Below are positions 43,972 to 55,191 of a stretch of 64,000 nt of DNA, in pieces. Position 1 is the first letter of the stretch; each line of letters starts with the position of its first letter. The stretch comes from Thereva unica (lineage: Eukaryota; Arthropoda; Insecta; Diptera; Therevidae): assembly GCA_949987705.1 (NCBI GenBank), contig OX465282.1, forward strand, positions 92,120,070 to 92,184,069. The letters run 5' to 3'. Below the pieces are notes generated by a model. The model had not been told where the DNA came from and ran no database searches. It saw only the letters and a list, made by a program, of their open reading frames with translations. The translations under genes were made by a program, and so were the position numbers.

Positions 43972-45930
43972 TTGTGAAAAATAAAAATATAACAACAAGA
44001 AAACAAACAAAAATAAATACAAAAACTAACAAAACAACAACAAAATAATAATGAAAATTTAATAAAAACAATGTAAAGGGATGAAAATACAAAAAAAATA
44101 GTTCGAGAGATACAAATCAAAGGAAACATTTTATGTAAATTAAAAATTAGCATAAACAAAAAAAAAAATAATAAACTAAAAAGAAAAGAAAATCCCACAA
44201 TTTTCCTGCTGTATTGTAAACTGTAAAAGCGCAAATTTATGCTACGTTCTACTACAAAACTGCGCGTCGAGAAAATAAAAGCTGTGAATTTGAGTTTCTT
44301 ATGGAATTTAAATAGTTTTATGGTTTCATACATGCACACACACACACACTTACGAGAAAAACACTCATACCAACCTTACCACGCATATTACAAAAAGGAT
44401 AACAACATTTCAAGAGTTATTCAATGTTTACTGATTCCGTACTGCTCTTCTACTTTAATGAAAATAAAATATATAACAGAATTTCAAAATTAGACGAAGC
44501 GAACTTGTTTATTATTATACTACAATGATGTTGGTGATGAAATGAAAGCAATTGATGAAAACAAACACAATCTTAACATACTTTTTAGCTAGGTACCTGC
44601 AGGATAGATACGTAAAAGTCATTCGTAGCATTTCTACTTGGGGACTACTATAGAATAGATTTAACAAAAAAAAAACAAAGCTTTTTAAAAATCAAACAAG
44701 AATTTTTTGTGAATTAAAATTAATTTTCTTTACTTTTCCAAAATAGCAATAAAAACAAAAAACATTGTTTTTTTGTAAAGTATACAAAAATACTTAAATT
44801 ATTTTATAAAAAGAAAAAATGTAAATGTTTACGTAAAAAATTTTGTTTTTAGTTTTTTAAATACTGTTTCCATTTAGGTGTTTAGTTTAGTTTGTACGTA
44901 CAATAAGCAATTCTTTATTTGTTTATTTTTTTTTTAAATGTTGTTGGCATTTCAAATGTGGAAGAGGAATGCATAAAAGTAAAAAATTTTATTTTATAAT
45001 TAATTATAAAAAAACACAAAAAATAATTCATATAAAAAAATTGAGAAATATCACTTGATCCTTAAACAGTAGTTTTGTTATACTTGCCACTTTTAAAAAT
45101 TCACCCAAATATATTTTACTGCATCAAAAATAATTGTTATTAAATGTTTATTTATAAATTTTATTCTCACTTTTTTTTTGTATTACATAATCGTGTTTAT
45201 CTTGTTTAAGAGTATAATATTCAAAGATCTTAATTTGTTTATTTTTTATATTATGTACGGATTTCCCATAAAAATTATAGCAAATATTTTTTTTTAATGT
45301 ACATATGTATTATATTAAAAATTAATTAGATTTATTGTAAAAAAAAAACAAACAACAAATAATAGTTTTGTGTGTTTTGAATTTTTTTAGAAAATTTTTA
45401 GGTAATTCGCATATATATTTGTATGTATATGAAATTTTATGAGCAAGAATTGTACCAATTTAAAGCTTACAGGGAAAAGAGAGTAAACAACTCAGTCACT
45501 GAAAATCATTTAAAAGTCATATAGTCCAATCAATCTACGGAATCACCATGTTAATTTCCAGACAATTGAAGGCTGGAAAAAAAATATGGGCGTGTAGAAC
45601 ACTTAATTTGAAGAATGATAGCGTGTTTTTTTTACGGAACTGCATTGGCGAACTTAACCTAAAAAATTCGCAAAAGTCAAAAAACCGATTTTCGCCAATA
45701 AAACAAAAAGTTGAGCTCGGATCCGAAAAAGTTAAATGAGAAAGTTATAGGTATTAAAATTATCTTTCAATTGATGTGGTACAAAATATTGGTTAGTGTC
45801 TTATACATGGAGAAAAATGCTAAAAACCGTTAAAAATCGCTTCTTTTTCATTTATCTTTTTCTTAAATAATAGAAAATATTGTTTCGAATGATCCAAATG
45901 GTTTGCCAACATCACCGGTAACCTCTCTGA
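43972..45930 (+). other. Probable Phactr 3' UTR and AT-rich downstream sequence
   Basis: A- and T-rich sequence with no coding frame. AATAAA hexamers occur at about 43979 and 44274 and repeatedly later, so the true poly(A) site cannot be chosen from sequence alone. A (CA)n run lies at 44334-44348. Confidence 0.4.
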
Positions 45931-45939
45931 TAGTATATG

Positions 45940-46645
45940 TTAGGTTGAAAGGGCTGCTCCCCCACTTGGGCACGCCATTGGGCCCCTTGTGATTGCCATT
46001 CTAGTGTTGGGACAAAGTTCAGGCCATTTCAAGCCATTTTCAGCTTTTGGTAAAGCGACAGAGGTTAGGAACATCACTATTTTGCAGCTCGCTCAATCCA
46101 TCAAGGAAGGGTGTGCCAAGGAAGGTCCCTCTTTTCCTCGCAAGGGCGGGACATGTACAGAGAAGATGGGAGACAGTTTCTTTCTTTTCTTCATTAACAC
46201 AACTTCCTGCATAAGTCTTGTGGGAAAGTTCTAATCTTTCGGCTTGCGGGCCAAAGGGACAGTGACCGGTTAGCATCTTTACTACATGGCTTATCACTTT
46301 TTTGTTCAACTGAACAAGAGATTTTGAACGCTTTGGTTCCAAAGTTGGCCACATTGCATGAAGATGGCGACACACCGTTGTTTTGGTTCATCTTAGCCCA
46401 GCTCGAGCTAAGCTGAGCTAGTTTGTATGTGGCTAAGGTTATTCCCATCCGGATTAAGTGGGGTGTCCTTCTCGGAGAAAATACCAAAGCCTACGCTGTT
46501 CCCAGTTTTTGAGCCATTTGTGTAGATATATAATGACCCAGTTGGGATAACACCATCTGTCCAGTCATCTCTGGCCGAAATGATGGTATTGAAACCTTTC
46601 TCCGAGGTCCACATAGGCGTAGTGTAATCTAGGTTGTTCATAGCG
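45940..46645 (-). mobile_element. LINE RNase H / C-terminal relic
   Basis: On the minus strand 46641-46480 reads SLYIYTNGSKTGNSVGFGIF (RNase H first motif, Asn in place of the catalytic Asp). After a large deletion, 46375-46040 has KKVISHVVKMLTGHCPFG and then ETVSHLLCTCPALARKR, the Cys/His end block of RNase H-bearing LINEs. It is a third such relic, distinct in sequence from those at 14500 and 30240. Confidence 0.75.
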
Positions 46646-47149
46646 GTGGCGAACCTCCTAAGGATGGATGAGTGACTATATTAATATGGAGTCCATCCAA
46701 GAGAAGCCTTTGTCCTGGCGGCCGTCCAGGCTGCCATTTGCTTGGCGTGTATGTCCAAAGGAGTAAGAAGCAATAAGACATCCACGACAGACGATTACGT
46801 AATTTCAATACGTAACTTCGATAATTCCTATAATATCTGAAAATATTCCATAAGATAATCTTAATATTCTCGAAATATATTTTCACGCTTCGTTATCAAA
46901 AATCGATATAAAATCTAAAAAGAGAAGATATAATGGTTTGATATAATCCGGGAATTTACTTGGTCGAATTTCTGAGTTTCTTGTCTGTTTTGCACTTTTC
47001 TTGCATTGGGTTGAATGATTCTTTAGAACTGAAAATGAAGGTGAACAAAAACAAAACTTAGTTATAAAATCACTAAGGATGCAATGATTAGCAATTATCA
47101 AAAGACTAAAAGTGAAGTGTGAAAAATATCATTTGGTAGTAATCTAGAT
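46646..47149. other. No feature recognised
   Basis: AT-rich spacer without a supported gene or repeat end. Confidence 0.4.
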
Positions 47150-47308
47150 ATAACACGAAGACCGATCGACCAAAGATGGGATGGGCAGATCGTATTAGAA
47201 GAAATAAAAATTATGAGAACACAAAACTGGGAGGAAGAAGCGAAAAACAGTGCTGATTGGAAAAATGCTGTTGAAAAAGGCAAGGTTCATAATAAACTCG
47301 ATCACTAG
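47150..47308 (+). mobile_element. LINE C-terminal scrap
   Basis: The frame from 47156 reads RRPIDQRWDGQIVLEEIK then IMRTQNWEEEAKN, WKNAVEKGKVH before a stop, the pattern of the extreme C-terminus of endonuclease/RT LINEs (RPxxRW-x-D-x-V, NW-x-x-x-A-x-x, W-x-x-x-VE-x-AK). Confidence 0.55.
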
Positions 47309-47384
47309 AGTAGTGGTTTCAAATTTTTATCATACTGAGGCCCCTTGTTACAAAAAAAGCCTTGCCCCCAATATAATAATGTAA

Positions 47385-47804
47385 TGGGGTGCGCCACCTA
47401 GACCTTCTTTATTTCAACTTTGAATAACTCCGTCATTTTTAAGCCGATTTTGACAAATAAGTAAGATCTATTTAGAATATTCTCTACCATTTAAATGACA
47501 ACTTCCATTCGATACTCAAAAGCAGCTCGAAAGTTCGGCATAATATTGGCCAGCATATCGGGCGTTATACGCGTTTTCGGACAAAGTGCGCCAACATAAA
47601 ACGATAGCATGCGGCGCCGATGGTTTCTCGAACTTTGAAGAAAAATGGCCCGATGATGGTTTTGAGTTTCGTGAATGACGTTTGGGTTCTCTGTCTCCCA
47701 AATTCGACAGTTTTGTTTATTGACTCCGCCAGAGAGTGTAAAATGAGCTTCGTCCGTCATCAAAATTTCGGCTCTGCATAGATCATTCTTGCGACGAAAT
47801 TTCC
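47385..47804 (-). pseudogene. mariner-type transposase fragment
   Basis: The minus-strand frame from 47763 reads MTDEAHFTLSGGVNKQNCRI, WETENPNVIHE, the catalytic-core block (DEAHF-x-L-x-G-x-VNKQNCRxW) of a mariner/DDE_3-type transposase common in insects. A deletion then joins it to TRITPDMLANIMPNFRAAFE near 47580. The other catalytic acids are lost. The upstream side abuts the poly-A tail of the SINE at 47805. Confidence 0.7.
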
Positions 47805-48260
47805 ATTTTTTTTATGTGAAAGACTAGAGTCTCAGGAAGGCCCTTTATACTGTTGACAATCTATTTTTTCTTCGTACAGAGTGCAATGTCGAACAACAGC
47901 TCTAGTCGGGGAGGAAGGAGCCGCCACAACCTTCCCGCGATATTTTTCAGTCACTCCCAACCATTACTATCGCGACTCTGACATCGGGGCATTGAGAAAC
48001 AACTCGCTGGAGTGTTATGCCTCCTGAAACGAGTTGAGTCTCGTCAACCAACCGATGACATGCGCTTTTGGTGGAGCGGGGAAAGGCTAAGGAAGGCTAT
48101 GACACGAGGAATCAGGAATGTAAAGAGAGAAGAAGAAAGAAGGAAAGTTATGTAGGTGGGAAAGTGGAAAAGGCGAAGGACCGTGGGGCTGGCCGGGATT
48201 CGAACCCGGGACCTCTGGGATAGCAGTCGGGTGCCTTACCCCTAGACTACCGAGGCCCCC
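47805..48260 (-). mobile_element. tRNA-derived SINE, copy 2
   Basis: It is the reverse orientation of the element at 4262-4754. The B box GGTTCGAATCC is intact (complement of 48194-48204 region), box A is slightly changed, and the body with GTTTCAGGAGGCATAACACT is shared. It ends in the same TCACAT-type tail plus A-run (here 47805-47813 as T's). It is 37 bp shorter than copy 1 through small internal deletions. Confidence 0.85.
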
Positions 48261-49691
48261 AAAGCGACGCGGCTTGTCCGTTGGCAACAAACTTTAAATA
48301 AGTTGCATTTTGTATGGGAAGAGATGAAAATCTTGCCTCATTATCTCCCTGAGAGTCGTTCCAAACACGTTTAACTCCTGAGATCGGCGGCGATACGACA
48401 CGTTTGTGCACTCTGCCTTACCCTTCAACAACTTCATTGGAGCTTCGCGGACGCCAACCTAACCAAAAAATGTTGCATAATCTTTGGTTTATTATACAAC
48501 ACCACAACATAAGAATAAGAAATTAAACAGTTTGAAGAGTTTTGTTTGAAATGTTACATTCTCTACACTCAATCAACAAAGTTTTTCAATTATAAAAAAC
48601 ACTCCTGAGAAAAGGATTAAAAACTCCCATCATTAATGTATTGCTGACACTCAATTAAATTGTTGCTGCCTTTGAGCGAGGCAACGAAATCATAATTACA
48701 TATTACTATGCACTTTACTAATGTTTGTTAGTGAAACTAAACTCGGAAGAGTTTTTCTATGTCTAAAATCCAGTAAATATACCAAACTTAAATACCTAAC
48801 TATCTATGAATTAATAGTTCGATACACGTCTACATGTATTTGAAATAATTTGATTTGCATTTGTATTTGAAAAATACCATCTATTGTGCCATAAGAGAAA
48901 GAATCCTTAAAGTAATAAGCCACGTTTCTTAAAAAAATAGTTAAGGTATAAGTTTTTAACGTATATCACTGTACTTGTAGTTAAGCTCATAGAATATGTG
49001 AATATAATTTCATTGGTTTTAGCCAGAGGAAGTGATGTACTAAAATTCAAGGGACTTTTTAGTCTCTTGCTTGCCTCCACGGCCATATTATTCCCGGAGC
49101 ATTAGCGCCATGGAGAATGAACCGGTTGAATATAAGCGGCCATGTTTTTTGGGGTAAATGTCACTGTGGCGCTCTTATTAATCAAACAAGAATTGACAAC
49201 ACGGAGTTTATACTCCTTGTATAGTCTCCACGATTAGCACGGTCAACCCTGACTCCTATACCTACAAATATGAAATGAGAGCAATTGTCACTGAACTCAC
49301 CGGCTCTCATGTGACTTTAAAAAATATATACTATGTGCAGGAAATGTTACAGGAGAACGTTTTTTTTAATAACTCAAAGTTATACTTTTGCACATAGCAG
49401 ATATTGGTTTGGCAACGACCATATGCTAATTTACATGGCTACATTTATTTTCCCAGCTGGTTAAAAAATATTCAGATAGGACATCCATACAATAAATTAC
49501 ATTATAATTCTCTATGTCGTTTTGATTGAACGATTGGGAGTGCGCAATTGGGAGTAAACAATTCAAACGTGTAAGAGCTGCTAGACCCCTAATTGAAAGT
49601 CATAAAAAACACAAGTGCGTTTGCAGACGGTGTAATTAAAAAGAATAGTAATCCTTGTCCTTCATTTCCATCCCTTGAACTTTTCAAATGA
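48261..49691. other. No gene recognised
   Basis: AT-rich spacer. No coding frame or terminal repeat was supported. Confidence 0.4.
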
Positions 49692-49699
49692 CTATTAAA

Positions 49700-50478
49700 T
49701 AGAGATGTGCCGAATGTTCAGCTGAATATTCGTAATCGGTATGTTCGGCGTATTTTTTTATGTTCGTTTTCGGCCGAATATCCGGTTATTTTGCCGAATA
49801 ATTACCGAATATTTACAAAGTATTATTTTAAGATTTACATATGGTAAAGAGGCTTTATTCTGGAATCGTACATAGGCAGTATTTGTGAACATTCCCCCCT
49901 GCGGTTCTAGCTTTTGGGAAATTACAATTCATCTGCGCTTGTCTATTATGCATACAAGCAATCTTAGGCCCTCCGCACACGAGTCGACTGATTTGCGATA
50001 CGAGTTGCATAGACAACTGTTTAATGACTGTTTAGTGAACCGTCCGCACTGCGCGCACGCATGTATCTGTTTCCAGCATCAGTTGCACTTGTACGTATCA
50101 AAGTCTATTCAACAGAATTTCCGTTACTAGAAATTTGTGGGCACAGAACACCGATTGATCAAAAATTAGTTGCGCTCATGTGTGAACAATGGTTTCATTT
50201 CAGTTGCAAACTGGTTGTGCGCCTCAATAATTACGAAGCCAGTTGAACCAAGCTGAAATTAGACAGTAGACTTATGTGCGGAGGACCTTAATGTTTATGG
50301 AATTACCATTTTCCCCATATGCGCGCTGTAGCCTCTTATTTCTTGGCTATAACTCGATCACGTTTACTGCGCCAAAATGAACCGAATAATTCGACCGAAT
50401 GTTCGGTTCGGTACATTTTCGAGCGAATATTCTGTCGAATATTTGTATTCGGTTGAACCCATATTCGCCGTAACTCTA
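49700..50478. mobile_element. hAT-type element (779 bp, 8-bp TSD)
   Basis: A perfect 8-bp duplication CTATTAAA flanks it (49692-49699, 50479-50486). The termini are TAGAG...CTCTA, and the arms are full of GAATATTCG / CCGAAT motifs. An 8-bp target duplication with TAGAG-type ends is the hAT signature. There is no transposase. A separate MITE is nested inside at 49967-50287, so the original element was ~455 bp. Confidence 0.85.
49967..50287. mobile_element. Harbinger-type MITE nested in the hAT element (321 bp, TSD TTA)
   Basis: The ends read GGCCCTCCGCACACGAGTC and, complemented, GGTCCTCCGCACATAAGTC, each followed by ACTG. TTA flanks both sides (49964-49966, 50288-50290). No coding capacity. 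Confidence 0.85.
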
Positions 50479-50502
50479 CTATTAAACATGATAACGCTCT
50501 AT

Positions 50503-50650
50503 GGCTGCATTCGAAAATTCAGCCAGCTGCGCAGAATTGGCAGTATCGCAGCCACGGCTGCAGAATATATATGCCTGGCTGCAGCCGTTTTGATTTTTTG
50601 AATGATGTGCTGCCATTTCTGCGCAGTTAGCTGAATTTTCGAATGCAGCC
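50503..50650. mobile_element. 148-bp near-palindromic MITE, copy 1 (TSD TAT)
   Basis: The ends are GGCTGCATTCGAAAATTCAG in both orientations, and the complementarity continues through CTGCGCAGAA-TGGCAG. TAT flanks both sides (50500-50502, 50651-50653). A second copy is at 54038-54184. Confidence 0.85.
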
Positions 50651-50653
50651 TAT

Positions 50654-52630
50654 ATGTCGTGTGTTACTGCAACTACGTTAGATTTTAAGACTAAAATATA
50701 TTCAATAGTCATATGAACCTATCATTGTTGGCTGATTGCGACAACCTTGCGAAGTAATAAAAAAAACAATATCAACTGCATCAACAACATCCAGAATTTT
50801 TTATCACCAATGTTATTTTTTTATCTAGAAAGGCTTGTTCTATTTATTACATATTCCTAAAATAATAAAATAATATTTAAAAAAAATGAATTTTATTTAA
50901 GAAAATATTTGGTTAAAAGCATTTATAAATTAGGAAAAAAAAATATCATTTTTAATACGATTAAATTATGCCGCATTCCACTTGTATAAAGCCAACAAAC
51001 ATTTACAAAAATATTTTTTTTAATTGTTATCCATATTTCATAAGAAAATATAATTTGCAGCTTTAATGAAAAAAAAAAAATTAATTAAAACTTTTTTTAA
51101 AAAAAGAAAAATAATCTCATTTCGTGATATATAAAAAATATTATTTTTTCATATTTTGCTTCCATAATAATTTTGTAAAAAGTCTTTCAAATAAGAAATA
51201 ATTAAAATAAAAAAAAAAGCAAAAACAAAAGTTTTTAAAACTTTAGAACTTATAAAATGAAAAAATAAATAAATAATAAAAAAAATGTAAAGAAATGTAA
51301 CAGATGAGTTTCAAAAAATATATAAAAAGGAAATTTAAAAAAACAAAAAAACATTTCTCTGAGAGAGTCGTACCAAAAATTAAATAAATAAAGAAAAATA
51401 AATATTTTTTAAAAGACTCAAATAAAAAAATAAAACTTTTTACAAAAAAAACAAAAAAAAAAAAATGTCCAAAAAATTTTGTGAAAATCTGACGACGACA
51501 ACAGAGAGTTATTTAGCAATGTTAGACAAATAAAACATTAACAACAGACGACAGGAATACAAAAATTAATAACAAAAATTACAAAATAAAAAAACAAAAA
51601 AATAATTAAAGAAACATGAAAAATTGTGTAATTCTTTAGTTTAAAGATAAAAGAACAAAAACTATTCCTTTACCTCTTCTAAACATGAAAATAAAAATAA
51701 ATAAATTCAAAACTTTTTTTTGTTTTATATTTTTGTTAAACAAAAAAAATATATATACATATATTAAAAATATTTTGTTTATAATTCTTCCTTTTCTATG
51801 GTAAAACTATGTACTTCTATCGATAATTTGTTTTCTATTTAAAAATGAAAAAAACAAAAAACAAATTTTGTAATGATAATTATAAATAAATAAAACAACT
51901 TGATAAAAAGTTGTCTTTCTACTTCCTTAGAAAAAAAAACAATTAAATTAAAAGAAAAAAAAATAAATTTGAAAATAAACAAATTTTGAAATGCTGAGAA
52001 AAGTCAGTTTGATATAAAAAAAGTGAAAAATTGTAATTAATAAGTAAATAAAATAAAAATGATTGAAGAAAAAATGGTCCAAGTGTTGTAATTAATTTCT
52101 TTTTATTTTATTATTTTTTATTTTATGTATTATTATTATTATTTGAGAATTTATTTAGGTTAAGTTTCATTTTTATTTTCTATGTCTGTCCTTGGTTCAT
52201 AATTCTTGTAAAATAGTTAAAAACAAATTCGTTAAGTTTTCTTGTCAATAATTTTTTTTGAATTTATATTGTAATTAAAATAATACATAGAAAATTAGAA
52301 AAAAAAAACAACTTTTTATGTTTTCTTTTTTTATGGTAAGGAAAGTCCTTTTAATTTATTTAGAGGGTTGTTTGTAAAAGCATGAGAAATGAATTTGTTT
52401 TGTAATTCTGGCATTTTGGGGTGGCATTTATAATATACGTGAATTTAGTTTTAGTTGTAAAACACAAGTTTAACGTTATAAGTTCACTACTTGACTTCTA
52501 CGAATTATGAATTGCTATATGTATCTGCCGTATTATAACAATGTCGAGCCAATACTCTGTCAAAGTATAAAGCTGACATTACCGCCATTCAGGAGATGAG
52601 ACGGACAGGGAATGGCGTTTTGCAAAAACC
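50654..52630. other. Extremely AT-rich tract
   Basis: Long stretches made almost only of A and T with many A-runs. AATAAA occurs repeatedly. A slightly mixed patch near 51480-51560 contains ACGACGACAACAGAG. No gene is supported. It could be a distal 3' UTR of Phactr or intergenic. Confidence 0.35.
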
Positions 52631-52631
52631 T

Positions 52632-52981
52632 GGGCCTGTACTCCCGAAGACGAAACGAAACGAATAAGAAACCGTTTTGTCAAAATGCTACAATGCTGGA
52701 TGACGATATCGTCTCGTTTTCGTCTAAGCAAACGATGAGACATTTGTAATCGTCTTCATTTAGACGTTAGTGCTTGTTGCGTGTCGTCGGTTTAGAGGTT
52801 AAATTGTAAGTTGGGATTGTTAATTATTTTGATAATTTAATTTGTTTTTCATAATAGGTCAAAATTTACAAACGCAAGGTACATAATACGAGATTATCGT
52901 CTCCAGGAGTAGGATATATTTTCGTCTCGGTCGTTATTTCGTTTCGTTTCCTCATCGTCTCGTCTTCGGGAGTAAAGGCCC
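52632..52981. mobile_element. MITE family G, copy 2 (350 bp)
   Basis: Same ends (GGGCCTGTACTCCCGAAGAC; right end GGGAGTAAAGGCCC) and the same interior order as 26187-26537, including CGTTTAGACG-type blocks and a central AATTATTTTGATA. Confidence 0.8.
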
Positions 52982-53154
52982 TGATTATAACGTATATTAC
53001 AGCTGTTATACAAAACACCATGTACCTGGCTTAGGCTTTATGGTCAGCAAAATTTATTTATGAACAGTGAAAGGAAAATAATGCCTTCCCCAGTTACAAT
53101 GTAAAAGTCCTACTTGAAGATCTGAACGCAAAGTAGGCCGGATGCTCGTATTCA

Positions 53155-53974
53155 GGGGCCAGTTCGTGTATGTCGAAAACGAAAATTTTTTTTCGTCTCG
53201 GGTTCGCGTAGGTCGAAAAATTGAAAATTTTCGTCTGAAGCCGACGAAAGGCACTCGAAAGGTCTTGGGCTATCGAGTTTTTGCATTAGGACACGAACAA
53301 TTTTCTTTCGACCTATGCGAACGCTAAAATGTTCGGGCACTTTCGAGAATTCACCATGGTAGCTACCGGTCGAACCAGCAGCTAATTTACCATGTTCGAA
53401 TATTGATCACTTACCATAAATTACCACTCACCATGTTCGAATATTCACCGGTAAAGTAACCGCAGTCTCACCACAGGAACCATATTCGTGTGATGGTTGA
53501 AGTGGTAATTTGAAAAATATTTACGTTTTTGACGTTACGATAGTTTTTAGATTTCGGATTTTTTTAGAGTGGGTATTTTATAAGATGTGTGATATAAATG
53601 GAGCAATTAAGTACTTTTCTGCAAGTACACAGATTTTGTAGCAAACTGCATTTTAAATGTAAAAATATAAGAATCCATTCAGTAAATTTGTAGATATTTA
53701 TAAAAAAAAATTATTTTAAAAATAGAATAGAAACTCTTGTAAATGAAAAAAAAACACAAATGGCAAATTTTCGTTCGGAAATTAACCACTTAACCACATC
53801 TATCAGTCGGTAAAAACTAACCACACTAACCCTGATCAGCTTACCAATATGGTACCGTCACCAAAAAGGTAGCTACCACTGGTGAATTCTCGAAAGTGCC
53901 CTTCGTCTTAAATTTTTTCGACTTAAATTTTTTTTCGTACGATTATCGTCGTTCCCCATACACGAACCGGCCCC
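53155..53974. mobile_element. Outer MITE with GTTCGTGTATG termini, interrupted
   Basis: The left end GGGGCCAGTTCGTGTATG and right end (complement) GGGGCCGGTTCGTGTATG differ at one base, with CGAAAAAA-rich subterminal parts. About 250 bp remain when the inner element at 53335-53901 is removed. No ORF. Confidence 0.75.
53335..53901. mobile_element. Inner MITE nested in the outer one (567 bp, TSD TTC)
   Basis: The termini are GGGCACTTTCGAGAATTCAC in both orientations followed by CA and GGTAGCTACC. TTC flanks both sides (53332-53334, 53902-53904). GGTAGCTACC and ACCAT motifs recur inside. No ORF. Confidence 0.85.
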
Positions 53975-54037
53975 AGGTAATATGTCGGCACCCACAGCTT
54001 GCATGAAAACACTAATGACATTGGATAACGAACTATA

Positions 54038-54184
54038 AGCTGTATTCGAAAATTCAGCCGGCTGTGCAGAATTGGCAGTATCGCAGCATCGGCAGCAAGA
54101 TCTGTATGCCCGGCAGCAACCGTTTGATTTTTTGAATGATGTGCTGCCATTTCTGCGCAGTTGGCTGAATTTTCGAATGCAGCC
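54038..54184. mobile_element. 148-bp near-palindromic MITE, copy 2 (147 bp, TSD ATA)
   Basis: It matches 50503-50650 across its length with a changed first base. ATA flanks both sides (54035-54037, 54185-54187). Confidence 0.85.
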
Positions 54185-54189
54185 ATAGA

Positions 54190-54610
54190 GATGAAAGCAA
54201 GTAAGAACTTGATCATTTCAAGTACTAGATTTGAGCGTAAAGATATATGAATATAAAGCCACATGGGCATCTCCTGATGGAGCCATTCGCAAACAAATAG
54301 ACCATGTGTTGATAAACCGCTGCCACTTTTCGGGTCTGATGACGGTACGAAAGTTCGATAATGAAAGCTGGTTCGGTTCGATAATGAATGCAAACTGGCA
54401 ACTGAACGTAAGAGTGCTGTGTACCGAATACGGGCACGCAAAGAGAAATATAGAGAGCGAAAGAAGAAGAACAGATAATTCACAGACGCAAAAAGGAAGC
54501 CTGGGAGAAAAATCTCGTCTCTGAACTAGAACAGTACAGAGAACGACAGTCGCACCAGGCGCGGGAGTCTACCGAAGAGCCCACCGCGTTGCACATACTG
54601 CAAAGAAGGG
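54190..54610 (+). mobile_element. LINE endonuclease C-terminal fragment
   Basis: The frame from 54231 has KATWASPDGAIRKQIDHVLI, NRCHFSGLMTVR, matching the TW-x-SPDG-x-x-x-NQIDHxxI block of LINE endonucleases (compare ETWVSPDGRTRNQIDHVAVS at residues 219-237 of the intact RTE). The expected RG-x-D-x-x-SDH end is scrambled. The linker RRRTDNSQTQKGSLGEKSRL follows. Confidence 0.65.
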
Positions 54611-55191
54611 AATCTGATCACCAAGATGCATCTTGGAGTATTTCCCTGAATTGTTAATTGCATAGCCCCTGTGCTGAAAGTCGTATTTGCTGTCATAGGA
54701 AGTGAAGCTAATTCAGCGGTGTGCTGATAGTCGATTATTGTCGGATAAAATCTGCTGAAATAAACGACAGCTTATTTGGTGTGCTGAGAGTCGTTTTTAT
54801 TGTAATTTTGTTGTCACTTCTGGTCGGGCTGTTTGCTTTAGTGATAAAGTAACAAAATTTGAAAGACAATACATAATTGTTATTTTGGAGTGTTAATTTT
54901 AAGTTTTTAATAATTTCAGAATAAGAATTACAAATAGAAAACAATTCGAAACAATTAGTACGAATTTCAGAAAACCATCCAGATATGGGTAAAGGGCAGA
55001 GATAGGCTGAGAATTGCATGGCGACAAATTACACAAATGTTTGGGAAGAAATAACTTAAAAATTAAATAGTTTAGGTCCACCCCTACGTGATCTATTTAG
55101 GTTGGCAAAAGGTAATGTGGTAAATATGTACAAAAAATGTATACGCTATAATATTTTTACAGGTTTGGTGTGATTTAAAATTAAAAGCAAA
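54611..55191. other. No gene recognised
   Basis: Contains repeated GTGCTGA-AGTCG motifs (54671, 54721, 54781 regions) spaced ~55 bp, a possible short decayed tandem array. Nothing else supported. Confidence 0.35.

Noticed and set aside
45548..45739. Small 63-codon gene
   Set aside because: Lysine-rich AT-driven frame with no domain, splice context or repeat support.
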